Positions 45,040 to 56,719 of a stretch of DNA of 64,000 nt are shown one piece after another. Origin of the DNA: Gonatopus flavifemur (Eukaryota; Arthropoda; Insecta; Hymenoptera; Dryinidae); NCBI GenBank assembly GCA_018340375.1, contig JAFFJZ010000010.1, forward strand, positions 10,044,001-10,108,000, written 5' to 3'. The notes under the pieces were generated by a model. The model made no database searches. It saw only the letters and a list, made by a program, of their open reading frames with translations, and was not told where the DNA came from. The position numbers and the translations under genes were made by a program. How positions within the stretch are numbered: position 1 is the first letter of the stretch; each line of letters starts with the position of its first letter.

Positions 45040-48000
45040 AGAATATTATTTTGTGTTGTCCTCTTATGAGGAAGTGGGCGTTAAATCAAGGCAATGGCAT
45101 TTTTCTGTGTAGTTGATGCGATCGGGCCAAGATCCATCTAAATAATAATGAAAACCTAAGTACCACAACTTTTGTAACACGTAATGATCATTCTCTCTCA
45201 CGTTTTTGCATATTTAAGTAACTTCTGTTGCGTCGGGAACATTTATCCCTCAATCACACAATTTTTTGTAACACTGCATGTAACCAACATGATATAACCA
45301 TGTCACACGATAATTATTTTAGGAAATTATGCTCCGCATGTATTATCGACGTCTTCTTTTATGCATATATATCTACGTAGGGAATTACACGTGCGTGACA
45401 CGTTGATCATTCTTTGTCCAACAAATAACATATAAGAAATACACCTAATGGTAACTTTAAATGAACATTAACTTCATTGGAAACAGAACAGTTAGTATCA
45501 TTAGAAAATGTATACCTTTCTTATTTTCTCTCAAGTAATTATAGAGTCATCTTGAGGCGTATACAACTATATTGAATCGACATAAGAAATAATCGAGTAA
45601 CATTTATTTATAAGAGAATGAAAATTTATGTACTGTATATTACATCCCATTACAAGCAAATGAAACTGAAGTCTTATCGCGAGAGTTGTCTGCATTCTCG
45701 TTGAGATGAGTCAATTAATCGAAGATGAATGAAATTTGCGATTGTTGAATAATGAAATAATTTGTCCGATATATCGATATATCGTTTCTATAACAATTAT
45801 TACAGAAATGAGCAATAGAAATGAAATTTTCATTGCACGTCGTGAACGCTGTATTTGGACTCGGTGTAGCGAGTTAATTCCCAAGTACAGAGACAAAGAG
45901 AAGAACCGGCATAAGGTGGATGGATAGGTGGGTGGGTGGATTGAATATCAAATATGCCCAAACAGATGCGTTATCCCACAGTAGTTTGCCATTCTTACTC
46001 GGTAGTCTTTTTCTGTCTTTTCTTTTTTTTCGATTTTATATATATCTCTCTTTTCTCAGTCCTTCGTGTGCAGCTTATACACGATCCTTCCCTTTTTTTT
46101 CTACCTTCTCCCTGTAATTACAGTTTCCACTATTCGTTGTTACATGACCGACAATAACTGTATACTTCTGGATATATATATACACACATTGAAGTGTATA
46201 ATATTATCGTCATTCAAGTTCCTTACACAATACAGGGTTTTCTTTTCCAGTAGCATGTGTTTCGAAAAAAAAGGGTGTTAAATTGAGTGGGAAAAGGGCG
46301 GAGACAACGAAAAATTCAAATATACGTTTGACGATTATTAATTGCTCGTGTAGAAAAAAAAAACGTTAGTTTAGTACGAAATTCGAGGTTTTTTTTTATC
46401 GAACGATCGATGTTTAAATTTTCAATGTTAGAATTTTACAAGAGCATTTTTTTTGTTGCTTTGTTTTCGCATATAGATGGTACGAATAATGAAAAAAAAA
46501 AGAAAACAGTTCACGCGTGTCATAATAAGGAGAAGAACAAGAACGGCGAGACCAAGAGGAGAATAATTTCTGTCGCTCACGTCTCGTGTTCAAGACTCTT
46601 AATCCATAAAGATGGAAAGTGCTGTAGGCGCAGAAGTTTAATTTTCAAGAGTGAACGCACGTGTCGTGGAATAGAAAGAAAACAAAATGTAATTTTGTTG
46701 CAGGAGTGAATTATCTTTGCGTCGTGAAAATTTTTTGCGTTTTTCACTAATGAATTGGTGGCAGTTCCCTCGTTTGGAGATGATCGAAAAGACCCTCTGT
46801 GGAACTCCAGCGAAATTTCATTTTGCAGATGTAACAAATAATCCGTTATCCCACCTCCTGAATGCAAACTTCAACTTGGTCATCAAGGTTTTTTCTTTAT
46901 TCAACAAGAGAGAATCTTTCAGAATTTAGATTACTGTGACATATTTCTCGATTGAAAGAGGAGAGAATGCCCTTTGGCGAAATTCGATCTGAGTGATCGC
47001 AGTACGTTGCAACTTTCATAGGCGAATCATTTGTGAACTTAAAAAGAAAAGCGCATCTATCGATCTCTTCAACAGTCATTCTCGTATCACTACAGTTGAA
47101 GTTACATAGACCGCGATACTTCGTATAATCAAAAAATAGACTGATTTTTCTGATACCGTGGAATTGTAATAGCAAATTTTATTGGAAAGTCAGCAATAAC
47201 CTGATCGTGAATTGGGCTGTAAATTCCTAGATGCGTGAATCTAGAGTTGAATCGCTGTAAAAATTCTGATCGATCTCAATTGATTGATTCTTAGGGAATT
47301 GAATAAAAAAAAAAAAAAATTGGTTATTCATTCAATTCTTCTGAACTGTAAAGGGAAATCGGTAAATTCGAATTTACAGTGCGTGGTAAGGAATCTTGTT
47401 ATTCCTTTAACATCTTGTTGGAAAATTAGAAAAGTGCTGCTTTCAGGTGTTATTGTGTTGCGATAAATAACAAAATGATGACCATTAAGAAAATTACACT
47501 TGCCTATTATAGACCTGTAATAAAGTTTTGTTATGCAAATTGATCTCGGTCCTCCTTCCTCTCCTCTTCTCCCTCTTCTTCAACACAGATAAATTATAAG
47601 GAATTTGTAGTGTCACTCTAAAAGGGAAAAATGAATGCGAGGAAGTGCGGTGTATGCTGTATTCGATCGTTCCAGACGCTTCATAGCACATGCTGTAATA
47701 TAAGGGTTCATTGTACTCATACTGTCATTTCTACTACAGAACTCGTGTAATTGTGAAAATTGAAGGGAAAATTGAATAGAATTTGCAATGTGACGTTACA
47801 TATATGGGTAATTTTAATAATCAATATCCAATTTATATGATTATATTTAATGAACCGTTATTTTGATAATTTGCTTTAATTGTCTATTGAAATCGCATAC
47901 AATTTCATTGGGAATTCACTCGATTTACTGGGTTCACATTTATTTTTATTCAGATAAGGATAAGATGAGCATAGATCTCCCATTTTATAGAAATCTAGGT

Positions 48001-48114
48001 CGAGAGATTCGAATTTTCACGAGCTCCATATACAAATGAAACGTTCGTGTTTCGAGGGGATACGAGCGGTTGGGTTGTCATCAATTTTCTCTGGATAAAC
48101 TACGTAAAGATACG
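45040..48114. other. AT-rich unannotated stretch
   Basis: No gene is supported. A GGTG/GGAT-rich run lies at about 45916-45943 and TA/CA dinucleotide runs near 46170-46188. Pyrimidine-rich sequence at 45980-46120 opens overlapping frames in all three plus-strand phases, which argues against coding. The 96-99-codon opposite-strand frames at 46410-46867 have no motif. Confidence 0.45.
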
Positions 48115-48149
48115 TACTACTGTGTCCAAAAGATAAGGTGACATAGCAT

Positions 48150-49428
48150 TTATTTTCCCAAATCAAGCTCATCGCCTTCAAAGTAATTCCCCCGGATACA
48201 ATGCACCTATGGCAACGCATTTCCCAATTTTCGAAACAGTTGTTAAAGTCGGTTTCCGGGATGGCCTTCAGCTTTCTCTTCGATTCGGTTTGGATCTCCT
48301 CTATCGACTCAAAACGGTGTCCCCAGAGTGGTCTTTTGAGTTTGTTCACTGAGAGAAGAGGCATTTGGAAGTTCAGTAAACGGTACTATAAATATAGTTC
48401 GATGAATCTGAATATTACCTAAGCGTTTAGGAATTGAATGACATCTCGCGGATTCGGGCATAAATATTGTATTATATGATAACGGTTGCAGTAAACTCAG
48501 TAATGAAGTTTCATGAAAGATCGCTGAAAATTCAGTAATATTCAGATCCATCGAACAAATATATTACTGTTTACTGAAGTTCCAAATGCCTCTTCTCTCA
48601 GTGTTGAATAGCCAGAAGTCGCACGGTGCCAAATCAGGTTAATACAGTGGTTGCGGAACGATATGGGTCGAGTTTTTTTGCGAAATAATCACGAAGAATC
48701 AATGCAATTTGAGCCGGTGCATTGTTGTGGTGCAAAAACCCAAGAGTGGTCTCGCCACAATTCCGTTCTCTTTAGGCGAATAGCTTCACGTAAACGACGC
48801 GTAACGCTCAAATAATACTCTTTGTTGACAGTTTGACCCGGTAGAAGGAATTCAAAATGCACATAACACTACGATCATTGGAGAAAACAATCAGCATAAC
48901 CTTGATTTTTGAGCGACTTTGGCGCGGTTTTTTTGGTTTTGTCTCACCTTCAATGCGATATTCACTTGATTGATCAGTTGTTTCCGGGTCGTGAGCATAA
49001 ATCCACGTCTCATTTCCCGTAATAATGCATTTCATCTTGTCTTGATAGTCAGAGAGCATTGTTTTACACACTTCAACGCGACGATGATTTCCCAGGAAAA
49101 TCGAAATTTGACGCGTCTGAGACCCAGAACATCCCTCAAAATGGTATTGACGGATCCTTCTGAAATGCTAACATCATCAGCAAGATCTCTAATTGTTGAT
49201 CGACGATTTACAAGCACCAAATCTTTGATTTGTTGGACGTAAACTTGGTCAGTTGGAGTTGATGGTCGAACGTTTTCGACCTCCTTGGAACTCTTCATAC
49301 CACTCGCGAACATTTCTTTTCGACATAGCCTCATCACCAAAGGCTTTCTGCACCATCCTCAAGAAATCAGAGAATTCATTCCGCAAACAAAATTTAATAC
49401 AAATTCTTGGCTCATTAAATGCAGACAT
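48150..49428 (-). pseudogene. Inactive mariner transposase, copy 2
   Basis: Begins MSAFNEPRICIKFCLRNEF at 49428. The first helix-turn-helix region (AFGDEAMSKRNVREWYEEF) is followed by a frameshift, then the second helix-turn-helix (RRSTIRDLADDVSISEGS), YDPET-like and RSKIKVML segments, a further frame break, HHNNAPA and PDLAPCDFWLF, and the C-terminus CRHRC-like/GGITL. The first catalytic Asp is Asn (TGNETW). The second is also Asn (HHNNAPA instead of HHDNAPA). The third (CDFW) is intact, the reverse of copy 1. A 257-bp MITE splits the coding region after FWLFN. Confidence 0.9.
48347..48603. mobile_element. 257-bp CACTGAGAG MITE inside mariner copy 2, TT duplication
   Basis: The left end CACTGAGAGAAGAGGCATTT and its inverted copy at the right end match over about 34 bp with one mismatch. 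TT flanks both ends. Mariner copy 1 has the uninterrupted sequence GTTTGTTGGATAGCC, so the insertion and the 2-bp duplication are directly demonstrated. The interior contains CAGTAATATTCAG-type inverted motifs. It is younger than mariner copy 2 and non-coding. Confidence 0.9.
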
Positions 49429-49662
49429 TATAAAAATCGAAAAATTCACTTTCAACAGCTTACAAAACGAAGCGTATCTCAAATACTGATGAATATTTTG
49501 ATGTGACCCTTGGCACGGATATCAAAGACAGTCTTGCTAACCTAAAAATAAGACCACTTCCCCAAATACATTTGCGCACAAAGTTTAAATTCAAATGTCA
49601 CCTCACTTTTTGGACACAGTAGTACATGGATTCAAAAAATTTCTCTGTTCAACGTTTCTTGA

Positions 49663-49760
49663 GACCCCAAAGAAGTGCTGTATAGAGAGATATTTTGAAT
49701 CAATGTGTGAATTTTTTCTGTACGGTTTTACGGTTCGTATCACGTTAAAAAAAGTTGTCT
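49663..49760. repeat. Half copy of the GATACYAGCG palindrome family
   Basis: GTGCTGTATAGAGAGATATT and TTTGAATCAATGTGTG match the right arm of the element at 4105-4305. The left arm is missing or strongly diverged. Confidence 0.5.
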
Positions 49761-49764
49761 AACA

Positions 49765-50530
49765 AGTTCATGAGATTAATCAAAACTCGTTTTTGTAACA
49801 AAACTTTTCAAAGAAATACAAACGATCTTGACCATACACTACTAGAATTTAGAATCGAACTAATACAAAATTAATTCAGCCCTGCTTGGAAATATTGGAC
49901 ACAATGGTTTTGACAAATCATCTGGTATTCTTTCAAAATACTTGGTTTTAGAATTCAGTTTAGTCAATTGATGGAGGCTTAGCTTGGCAAAAGTTTCTTG
50001 TTCAAAGAAAAACCTGTTAATGATCACAAATATGAGATTATTCATATTTTTTGTCTGAACTCATACAAAATCATTCATTGTTCATCGGTCGTCATGGTAT
50101 TGAATTTATAGATAATAATGAATTCTCAATTTCCAATCTTGCATGAGATTTGTGTTAGAATTTGGATAAGTAATAGGATGATTGAAACTCGTAGAATGGT
50201 ATATGAATCATTATTTAACAACAGGAAAATGAAAATTTAGGTGAAGATTCAAAGAATTCAATATATGAACATTGTTTAGAATTGAAATAAGACGATGAGA
50301 GTTTCACAAAAGGCATTCATTCTTTCAGTTCCACATTAATAAGACGTGCCAAGGACTTCATTTCTGTAATTAAAACTACGAATGGTTGCTCTCTCGGCTC
50401 GATCTTATTTGAATTACGTACACAATGAGCATTCTTCATTTTTTATGTTGAACTTATCTCATCTCTTTCAACCGTTGCAGGTTGGAAAATTAACATTTTC
50501 TTTCATATACCTGCTCAATACTCGTGTGAT
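49765..50530. other. No recognised feature
   Basis: AT-rich sequence between the mariner region and the candidate exon. There is an acceptor-like CCGTTGCAG near 50478 without a matching donor. Confidence 0.4.
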
Positions 50531-50535
50531 TGCAG

Positions 50536-50824
50536 AATCTCGTAACTATTTTCTTTCATAATGTATAGTTTTTCATCAATGAAACGAGTACATTGTGAGA
50601 AAGTTGATTTTTACATTGATCCATGGATGAAGCTGAAACTAGTAGCCGATCCATATGGTTTTGAAAAAAAAATAATAAATTACTCAAATCCATTTGAAGT
50701 GATTTTTTTTAAAAGTAAAATCAATTCTTCTCCTTCTTTCGTTGGATATTCGATAATTTCGATAGTTTTTATACTATTCTTGATTATTCTTATCGCAGTA
50801 TTAGTTTGGAATGGACTTGGTAGG
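50536..50824 (+). CDS. Candidate first coding exon of a single-pass membrane protein
   Basis: A GTGATTGCAG acceptor precedes an exon in which an upstream stop leaves ATG 50561 as the start. The 88 codons to the GTAAGT donor at 50825 end exactly in phase 0. Residues 1-58 are mixed polar (YIDPWMKLKLVADPYGFEKK is protein-like). Residues 59-82 form one strong membrane segment (VGYSIISIVFILFLIILIAV within it), followed by WNGLGR at the exon end. There is no signal peptide. The product is not recognised. If the frame were read past the donor it would stop soon after, at 50932. Support is splice signals, phase and composition only. Confidence 0.4.
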
Positions 50825-51347
50825 GTAAGTTCGATGCACACGTGCTTCCGAGAAAGATCATCCGAATCAAAATCCTTCTTGGATTACCTGCATTCAAATA
50901 TTGGATTTTATCATTTTATATCACACGCTTGAATCTTTGTTTTTTACTCTTCTTCTTTCCTTCATAATGTTTCTTCATTTTGATAATCTTCTACGTTTCG
51001 ATCAGCCTATCCGTGAAACCAATTCCGTTCATAAAGAAGATGGAATGAGTTTTTCGTCAAATGCAGTGATTTTCTTTTGATCTTGGATTTTTTTTGTCCG
51101 CAAGAGAAAATATTTATATCAACAGATGTATAATTATACAAAAATATTGGTGAACTGCGAAGAGGTAAATGGTGAGGATGGTTTCGGGGAGGAATGTGAT
51201 AGCAAGGGGCAGCGTACAACGCGAGGTTACGATTAATTATGTAGAAAAGAGACGATCGATGGACGGACTTGCCCCCGTAAAATATTGATACCACGACCAC
51301 GAAGAGACTACTCTACCATATAACTATTCTCTCTTTATTTCTTTTTC

Positions 51348-51352
<5 letters not shown>

Positions 51353-51396
<44 letters not shown>
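51353..51396. repeat. CT dinucleotide microsatellite
   Basis: An almost uninterrupted run of CT units with one G substitution. Confidence 0.95.
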
Positions 51397-51397
<1 letters not shown>

Positions 51398-53084
51398 TGA
51401 ACCAATCACCACCACCGCGAAAGTCCTGTCGTTTTATACATGTGTTGGATATAAAATATGGTATTAGATGAGGTCGAGGTACCTTCTGGAATTATTTCAA
51501 ATTGTGCTGTATTATAGCAGTAGAATAAGAGTGAAATTACAGCTCCGAGCTGTCGCTTTGAAAGAGAAAATATACTATCGTGCTTCAAACTTCTGTTCAA
51601 TTTTACATAGAATCCAGAAGGGAAGATTTTTGGCGTACCTTTCTCTTCTCTCCCACGACAACTTTGAATATCATACAAAGCCTGTTATAGCTTTGAGAAC
51701 AATTTCAATGTTCAAATCATGAAGCATCCATGTTGGAGGTATTTTTACATCTCTCAATCCGTTCAACAAAATATACCCAATTGAGAATTGACCATTGGTT
51801 CTAGGATGGCGCACCATCATTGTCCAAGATTGGGCGATCCTCGAAATTTTACGTTCCGCCAATTCTTTTTGCCAACATGGGAACCAACATTGACAGAACA
51901 GTGGACCAAGTTCATGCCAAGACGGACGATCGTAGCCAAAATTTACTTGCGCGAAGCGCAACACTTATCTATTTTATCGAGTGTATGTCAATGAGTAAAT
52001 CAATGCTGAGAAGATAATCATGAATTGACGAAAGTAATTTCACATTGGTACTAATAATGGTATATCATTTTGTCATGTTTCGATCAACATGGACTCTATA
52101 TAGATTGCCAATATGTACTTGGCATTCAGCCTTGCCTTGCAAAGTCCCGGAAGAATTCTTAAAGAATTCAAAAAGAACACAATCATTTCGATCAAATCTT
52201 TTACAAATCCTTCTGTATGGGTAGTAATCTTATCGTATACAATAGGCTGGAAAACTTGTAAAATTGTAGTTGATTCTAATAATAATTTATTTATTCTGGA
52301 ATAGGTTTTATAAATTCGAGAAGCAACCGAATAAAATGTATATTTCAATCGTTGTTCAACTACCCACGAAGATACTTGAGCTATCCGCGCATGAGTCGAA
52401 AACGAGTTTAACAGTGATTTAGTTACATGATGTTGAAGTTGACAGTCAAAAGTCAAGCGTTAATAGCCAGATTCCTTCGTCATATCGTATTTAACAACTG
52501 GTAACCTTGAGATAATATCAAGATGTCGTGAATTTATCCAGACAGAAGAAAGAAAACAGCAATGGAGAGTAGCAATGATGAAAAATAATCACAGTTCCCT
52601 CATATGAGGCCTAGAGGGATCTCTAAAGTGAATGGCAAACCACCAGGACTTTGTCAATTTTTAACAGGAAATCCGTCCAGAATAACATGAAAAATAGATC
52701 ACTGCGATAACATTCATGATGATTGAATTGAAAGCAATAACAACTCGGTGTTTTTCACATCAGTTATTCCACTGTGCTTCTCCTCTTCTTTCTAGATTAT
52801 TTCATGCTTTCGGGAGAATTTTGTTTTTTCATATTCCCTTGAATTACGACAATTAAATTCGGATACTCTAAATTCAAGGCTAAAAGGAGATAATCGTTGA
52901 TCGTGGGTGGGATGAAAGCTCAGTTTTGCTTTTGAAACTTTCGATTCACTTTTTCCGTCTTCCTTACCAGTTTCTGACTCAACTAGCGTTACGTTCTCTA
53001 TCCCTTGTCCTCTGCGACCAAGTTGTCCGTGATTTCCGTTCATTCACCCTTTCCGGTCATCACCCTCTTCAACTCGTCTATTCC

Positions 53085-53091
<7 letters not shown>

Positions 53092-53117
<26 letters not shown>
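53092..53117. repeat. CT dinucleotide microsatellite
   Basis: A run of CT units. The Ser/Leu repeats in overlapping open frames here are translations of this run, not protein domains. Confidence 0.95.
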
Positions 53118-56100
53118 CGTTTCTTCCTTCTGTTTTCTCTTTCTATCCTCTTTCCGTGTATACTGCCTTCTTGTGGCCAACGACTGTAGCCTGGCTAAGA
53201 GGCGTCAGCATTGTTGTTCTTCTCTTCTTTTCATCTTATTCCGTTTTCACGATTTTTTTTTCTTCTTGCTCCAGCTCGCGCGTCATTTCCTTATGGCCTC
53301 TCTCACGATAGTTCAAGGCTCTTCTGTTTCGAAACTCGCGCAATGCCTAAGAGTTTCTCATTGATGGTTGATACAAGATGCATGCATACTTGACAAATCC
53401 TTCTCGAGTTTATATATCGAAATTGAATTTTTGAATGCAATCGCCATTCTAACTGAACAACGAAGACAATAATCAGTCATCATAGATTCTTATCAAACCA
53501 AACTCAATGAATATCTGTGCTGAATACTTTACATAAAATCTTTCTCATGTACGAATTTGTGAAAACCTTCGAGATACATCGTCGTATCATCGACATTCAC
53601 GGTTTTTCTGAAAAACCATAACTCGAATGCACTATTGGCATGTTACAACATTTATCACGTGTTGCGGTTTATCTTTTATGATATCGGAGTCACTCATAAC
53701 GACACGGATTTCCAATTTTAGTTCCACGTTCAACGTTTAAGTTCGACGATATCATATTTTACGTTGCCTATAGTTATGAACATCAAGTTTCAATGCATAA
53801 TTCTTCAAGTTAGAGAAATTGTTTTTCCTTTGAACTAGAATTCACATTCAACTTGGATTCAATAGTTTGAAAACTCGAATCTAAAGTAAAATTATCACGC
53901 CGATGCTTATCTTATACAGAATTTCAATGTCTATTTCATTGTGCAAAGAACATTGTCGTTATTTCTAACGACAATCGCAATAAAGTTCTTCGTTATTTTC
54001 CTTGCCACGATTATTACCAGCATTATAAGTGGGTCATGTTATATGTATCAAACTGTTCTTCGAAGTCATTGAACAAACATGAAACATTCAGTCGATTAGC
54101 ATTTGTAAAGTAGACAATCATATACGTGTTATTTCTTGAATTCGAATACAAATTCATTAACGATTAATCGATGAAATATTAATCTTCGAGTTATTATAAT
54201 ATATCTTAGTTTATGACAAAATTTATAAATGTTCGTATCTTCTTTTTCTCCTTTTTCATCGATCAGATACTGGCCTTGTTAGCCAAATGTCGCGTTCTTC
54301 CATCGTCGAGGTTTAATCTTTCGGGCTTTTACTTTCAGTAGGTGGTGGTTATAAATAACTACGGAATAGAATAGATGAATGATCTGAATAGAATAACGGC
54401 AATGGAGTTTTATAAAGGCGTTTCAATACGAATTGAATTGGGCAGTTTTGATGAGTAGGAAAGATACAAGAAAATTTTGTATTCGCGTATAAATAAGTCA
54501 GAAAATTACCCGAATGGGTAGTGGTTGTGACGTATTCGTGAGTTTATGAAAATTCTATTTTCATTTTCACCAAATTTCTTTACATTCGGATCCAACCGTG
54601 GAAAGCTTTCAGCGTGGAGTGAAACTTGCAATTCAGAAGTTTAACATTCAATTAGTCATGAATTCCTCCATGTTCGTTTCTGCGACAAACGTCGGGGTGA
54701 ATCAGGGTGATTCTTTTACCTTTCATGACATTGTATAATGCATTTATCTCATCGTACATTTTCGTTCTGCGATATTCCTTTTTGTGAATTTTTTCTTTCT
54801 CCGTCCGTTAAAAACGTTACGCACAATTTCAACGAGCGAATGTATTTCTCGCTTACATTTGATCATCGAATCCAACAAATTCAATGATGTAAATTGAAAT
54901 GCGATGACGATTTCGCGTTATTATTCATAAGCTACGGGATGAAGTGAACAGAGATGGTCATCATACAATACGTTCGCTTTTCTTTGTTCATATCTTTGTC
55001 ACATCAACGTGAAGTCAGTGAGGTTTGACAAAGAAAGACATATTGGAAAGCGAACGGGATTCATGGAAGATCCCAATCAGGACGTTTTTTTTTTTCTCAA
55101 CTAGATTTGTTTTCAAGGATGAAATTCGTCTAGTCGTGTTTCATCGTGTCCATCTCTCTTTGTTTTCATCAGCAAATAGAAAAGTTGCCTACATTGTCCG
55201 TACATTTTCATTACACGCTTATCTCACTCGCGTTGCTTTATTATCTCACTCTTTCCCTTTCATTCCGCACCTCCACAATTGTTTCTTCCTTTTCCTTTCA
55301 TTCTCATTACATACCATTTCTCTTTCATTTCTTACCTTCCCAGCAATTCAGATGAACGGGATGGATCTCGTTCTTGAATTGTTTGAACGTCAGTGCCGAA
55401 AAGCCTAGAGTCGGGACATAACTCATACCATAAAGTACAACACCGACGTCATAACGGGTTACCAAATTTCCCAACGAAAGGGAATTCCAGGACATTTTGG
55501 CGATTTGGTTTGAAATTCATTCTCCCAATTCGTTGGATGCCACATTTTTAGGACACCCACCGAGCAATCGAGCAATGAAACGTATGATCGCAATTTCATT
55601 TTTGTCCAGTCGCGACTCGATGCTGACTCACATTTTTGGTTTTTGAACATCGTGTGATCGTAAAAATAATAGTACCTTCCTCGAGATTCAACACTTGCAA
55701 TTCTCTTGGGTGAAATGAAACAGGGAAGAGAAGAGAACTTGGAGAAACAAAATGCAAGAACGTGGATTTTCATTCTTCGTTCGGGAAATTGATTGCCCCG
55801 AGGAGAGGGTTCCACAATGACGACGATGATCGTGTATTATAGGGGGTAAAAGAGGTTGAATATGAAATGTCTCTCGCGCCAAAGAGCTCGCCCCAGAGTT
55901 TGTGGGTGTTAATTTTGTGTCATGTACATGTCGTACATGTGCATTTTATACATATTAGAAAAGAAGACAGACTCTGGTGTGTAAGGTAGCCAAGGGTACC
56001 CTGATATCGACCGAGGGTAGAGGTTGTTGTGTTGATACCAACGGTAACCATGGATAGCTTCAAGTTGGTTGGCCAATTGCAGTTCTCGAGGTGGCCATTA

Positions 56101-56625
56101 ACGACCAATCGGCACACGTTGTGTTTTCAGTTTTTTGATTGGGCGATACCAATGGATAAAGAGCCCAGTTCGGGGCCATCTGAAATCATAAACGTACGTG
56201 GACACATCAAGTGGAGAACATCTTCTGCTCTGACCACACCATGACTTGTACGGTCTTGGACGTTCCTTGAACATTCTCTTATTTCTAACCATTTCCCTTA
56301 AACGTGCAACAACGTGACTTTGGATATTATTCACCGATTCGAGTTGAGCCGAAGACAACTTGCTTTTCGAGTAAGCATTCTTCGTCCTGTCATCGCCATT
56401 GTGATCACCTTTTTCGAATTCAGTAGATTCTACATCTGAAATGCTTCAATTCTCCCGCTCGTAGATTTGCCGAATTCCTCTGATGAGATTCAAAATTCTT
56501 CAGTCAAATTAATTCGATACGAAGAGTGACTGACAACGCTCTCTTACTTTGCTTTGTTAATTTGTTTCTACTTTACATGCGCACCCTTCCTACATATTTA
56601 TAAATGTTCGTTCAATATGTTCCAG

Positions 56626-56712
56626 GTAGAAGGGACCTTCCTGTTCGTTTTTGGAAATATCATTGCCTGCCACAGATCTCGTGCTTCTACGAAAGCGTTT
56701 GAACGCGACAAG
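56626..56712 (+). CDS. Candidate 87-nt internal exon
   Basis: TATGTTCCAG precedes and GTAAGT follows an 87-nt segment open in frame 1 for exactly 29 codons. The translation begins VEGTFLFVFGNIIACHRSR and ends AFERDK, so the exon is phase 0 at both ends. It would be frame-compatible with the candidate exon ending at 50824, also phase 0, which would place it after that protein's membrane segment. The minus-strand 164-codon frame over the same region looks like the shadow. The pyrimidine tract is only moderate and the product is unknown. Confidence 0.35.
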
Positions 56713-56719
56713 GTAAGTT

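Larger units (their letters stand above)
48117..49622 (-). mobile_element. mariner transposon, copy 2 (interrupted by a MITE)
   Basis: Ends CTACTGTGTCCAAAA and TTTTTGGACACAGTAG are inverted, with TA at 48115-48116 and 49623-49624. Terminal similarity continues inside (GAGGTGACAT). Without the nested 257-bp insertion and its duplication it is about 1.25 kb, close to a full-length mariner (about 1.3 kb). It is same-strand and closely similar to copy 1 throughout. Confidence 0.9.
50940..56620. other. Long unannotated stretch with pyrimidine-rich tracts
   Basis: No confident gene. Noted: CT microsatellites (listed separately); a weakly repetitive segment with CCAACATG/CATGCCAAG motifs at 51800-51960; a 127-codon minus-strand frame at 52073-52456 with no family match I can make; and a possible terminal exon after TTACCTTCCCAG at about 55345 encoding MNGMDLVLELFERQCRKA then a stop, too short to assert. 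Pyrimidine-rich tracts at 53020-53270 and 55150-55340 create spurious frames. Confidence 0.4.

Noticed and set aside
52073..52456. 127-codon minus-strand frame
   Set aside because: Looks moderately protein-like, but I found no family signature or splice context. Left as unannotated sequence.
53005..53364. 119-codon frame with Ser-Leu repeats
   Set aside because: Translation of a CT microsatellite and flanking pyrimidine-rich DNA; a second phase is also open.
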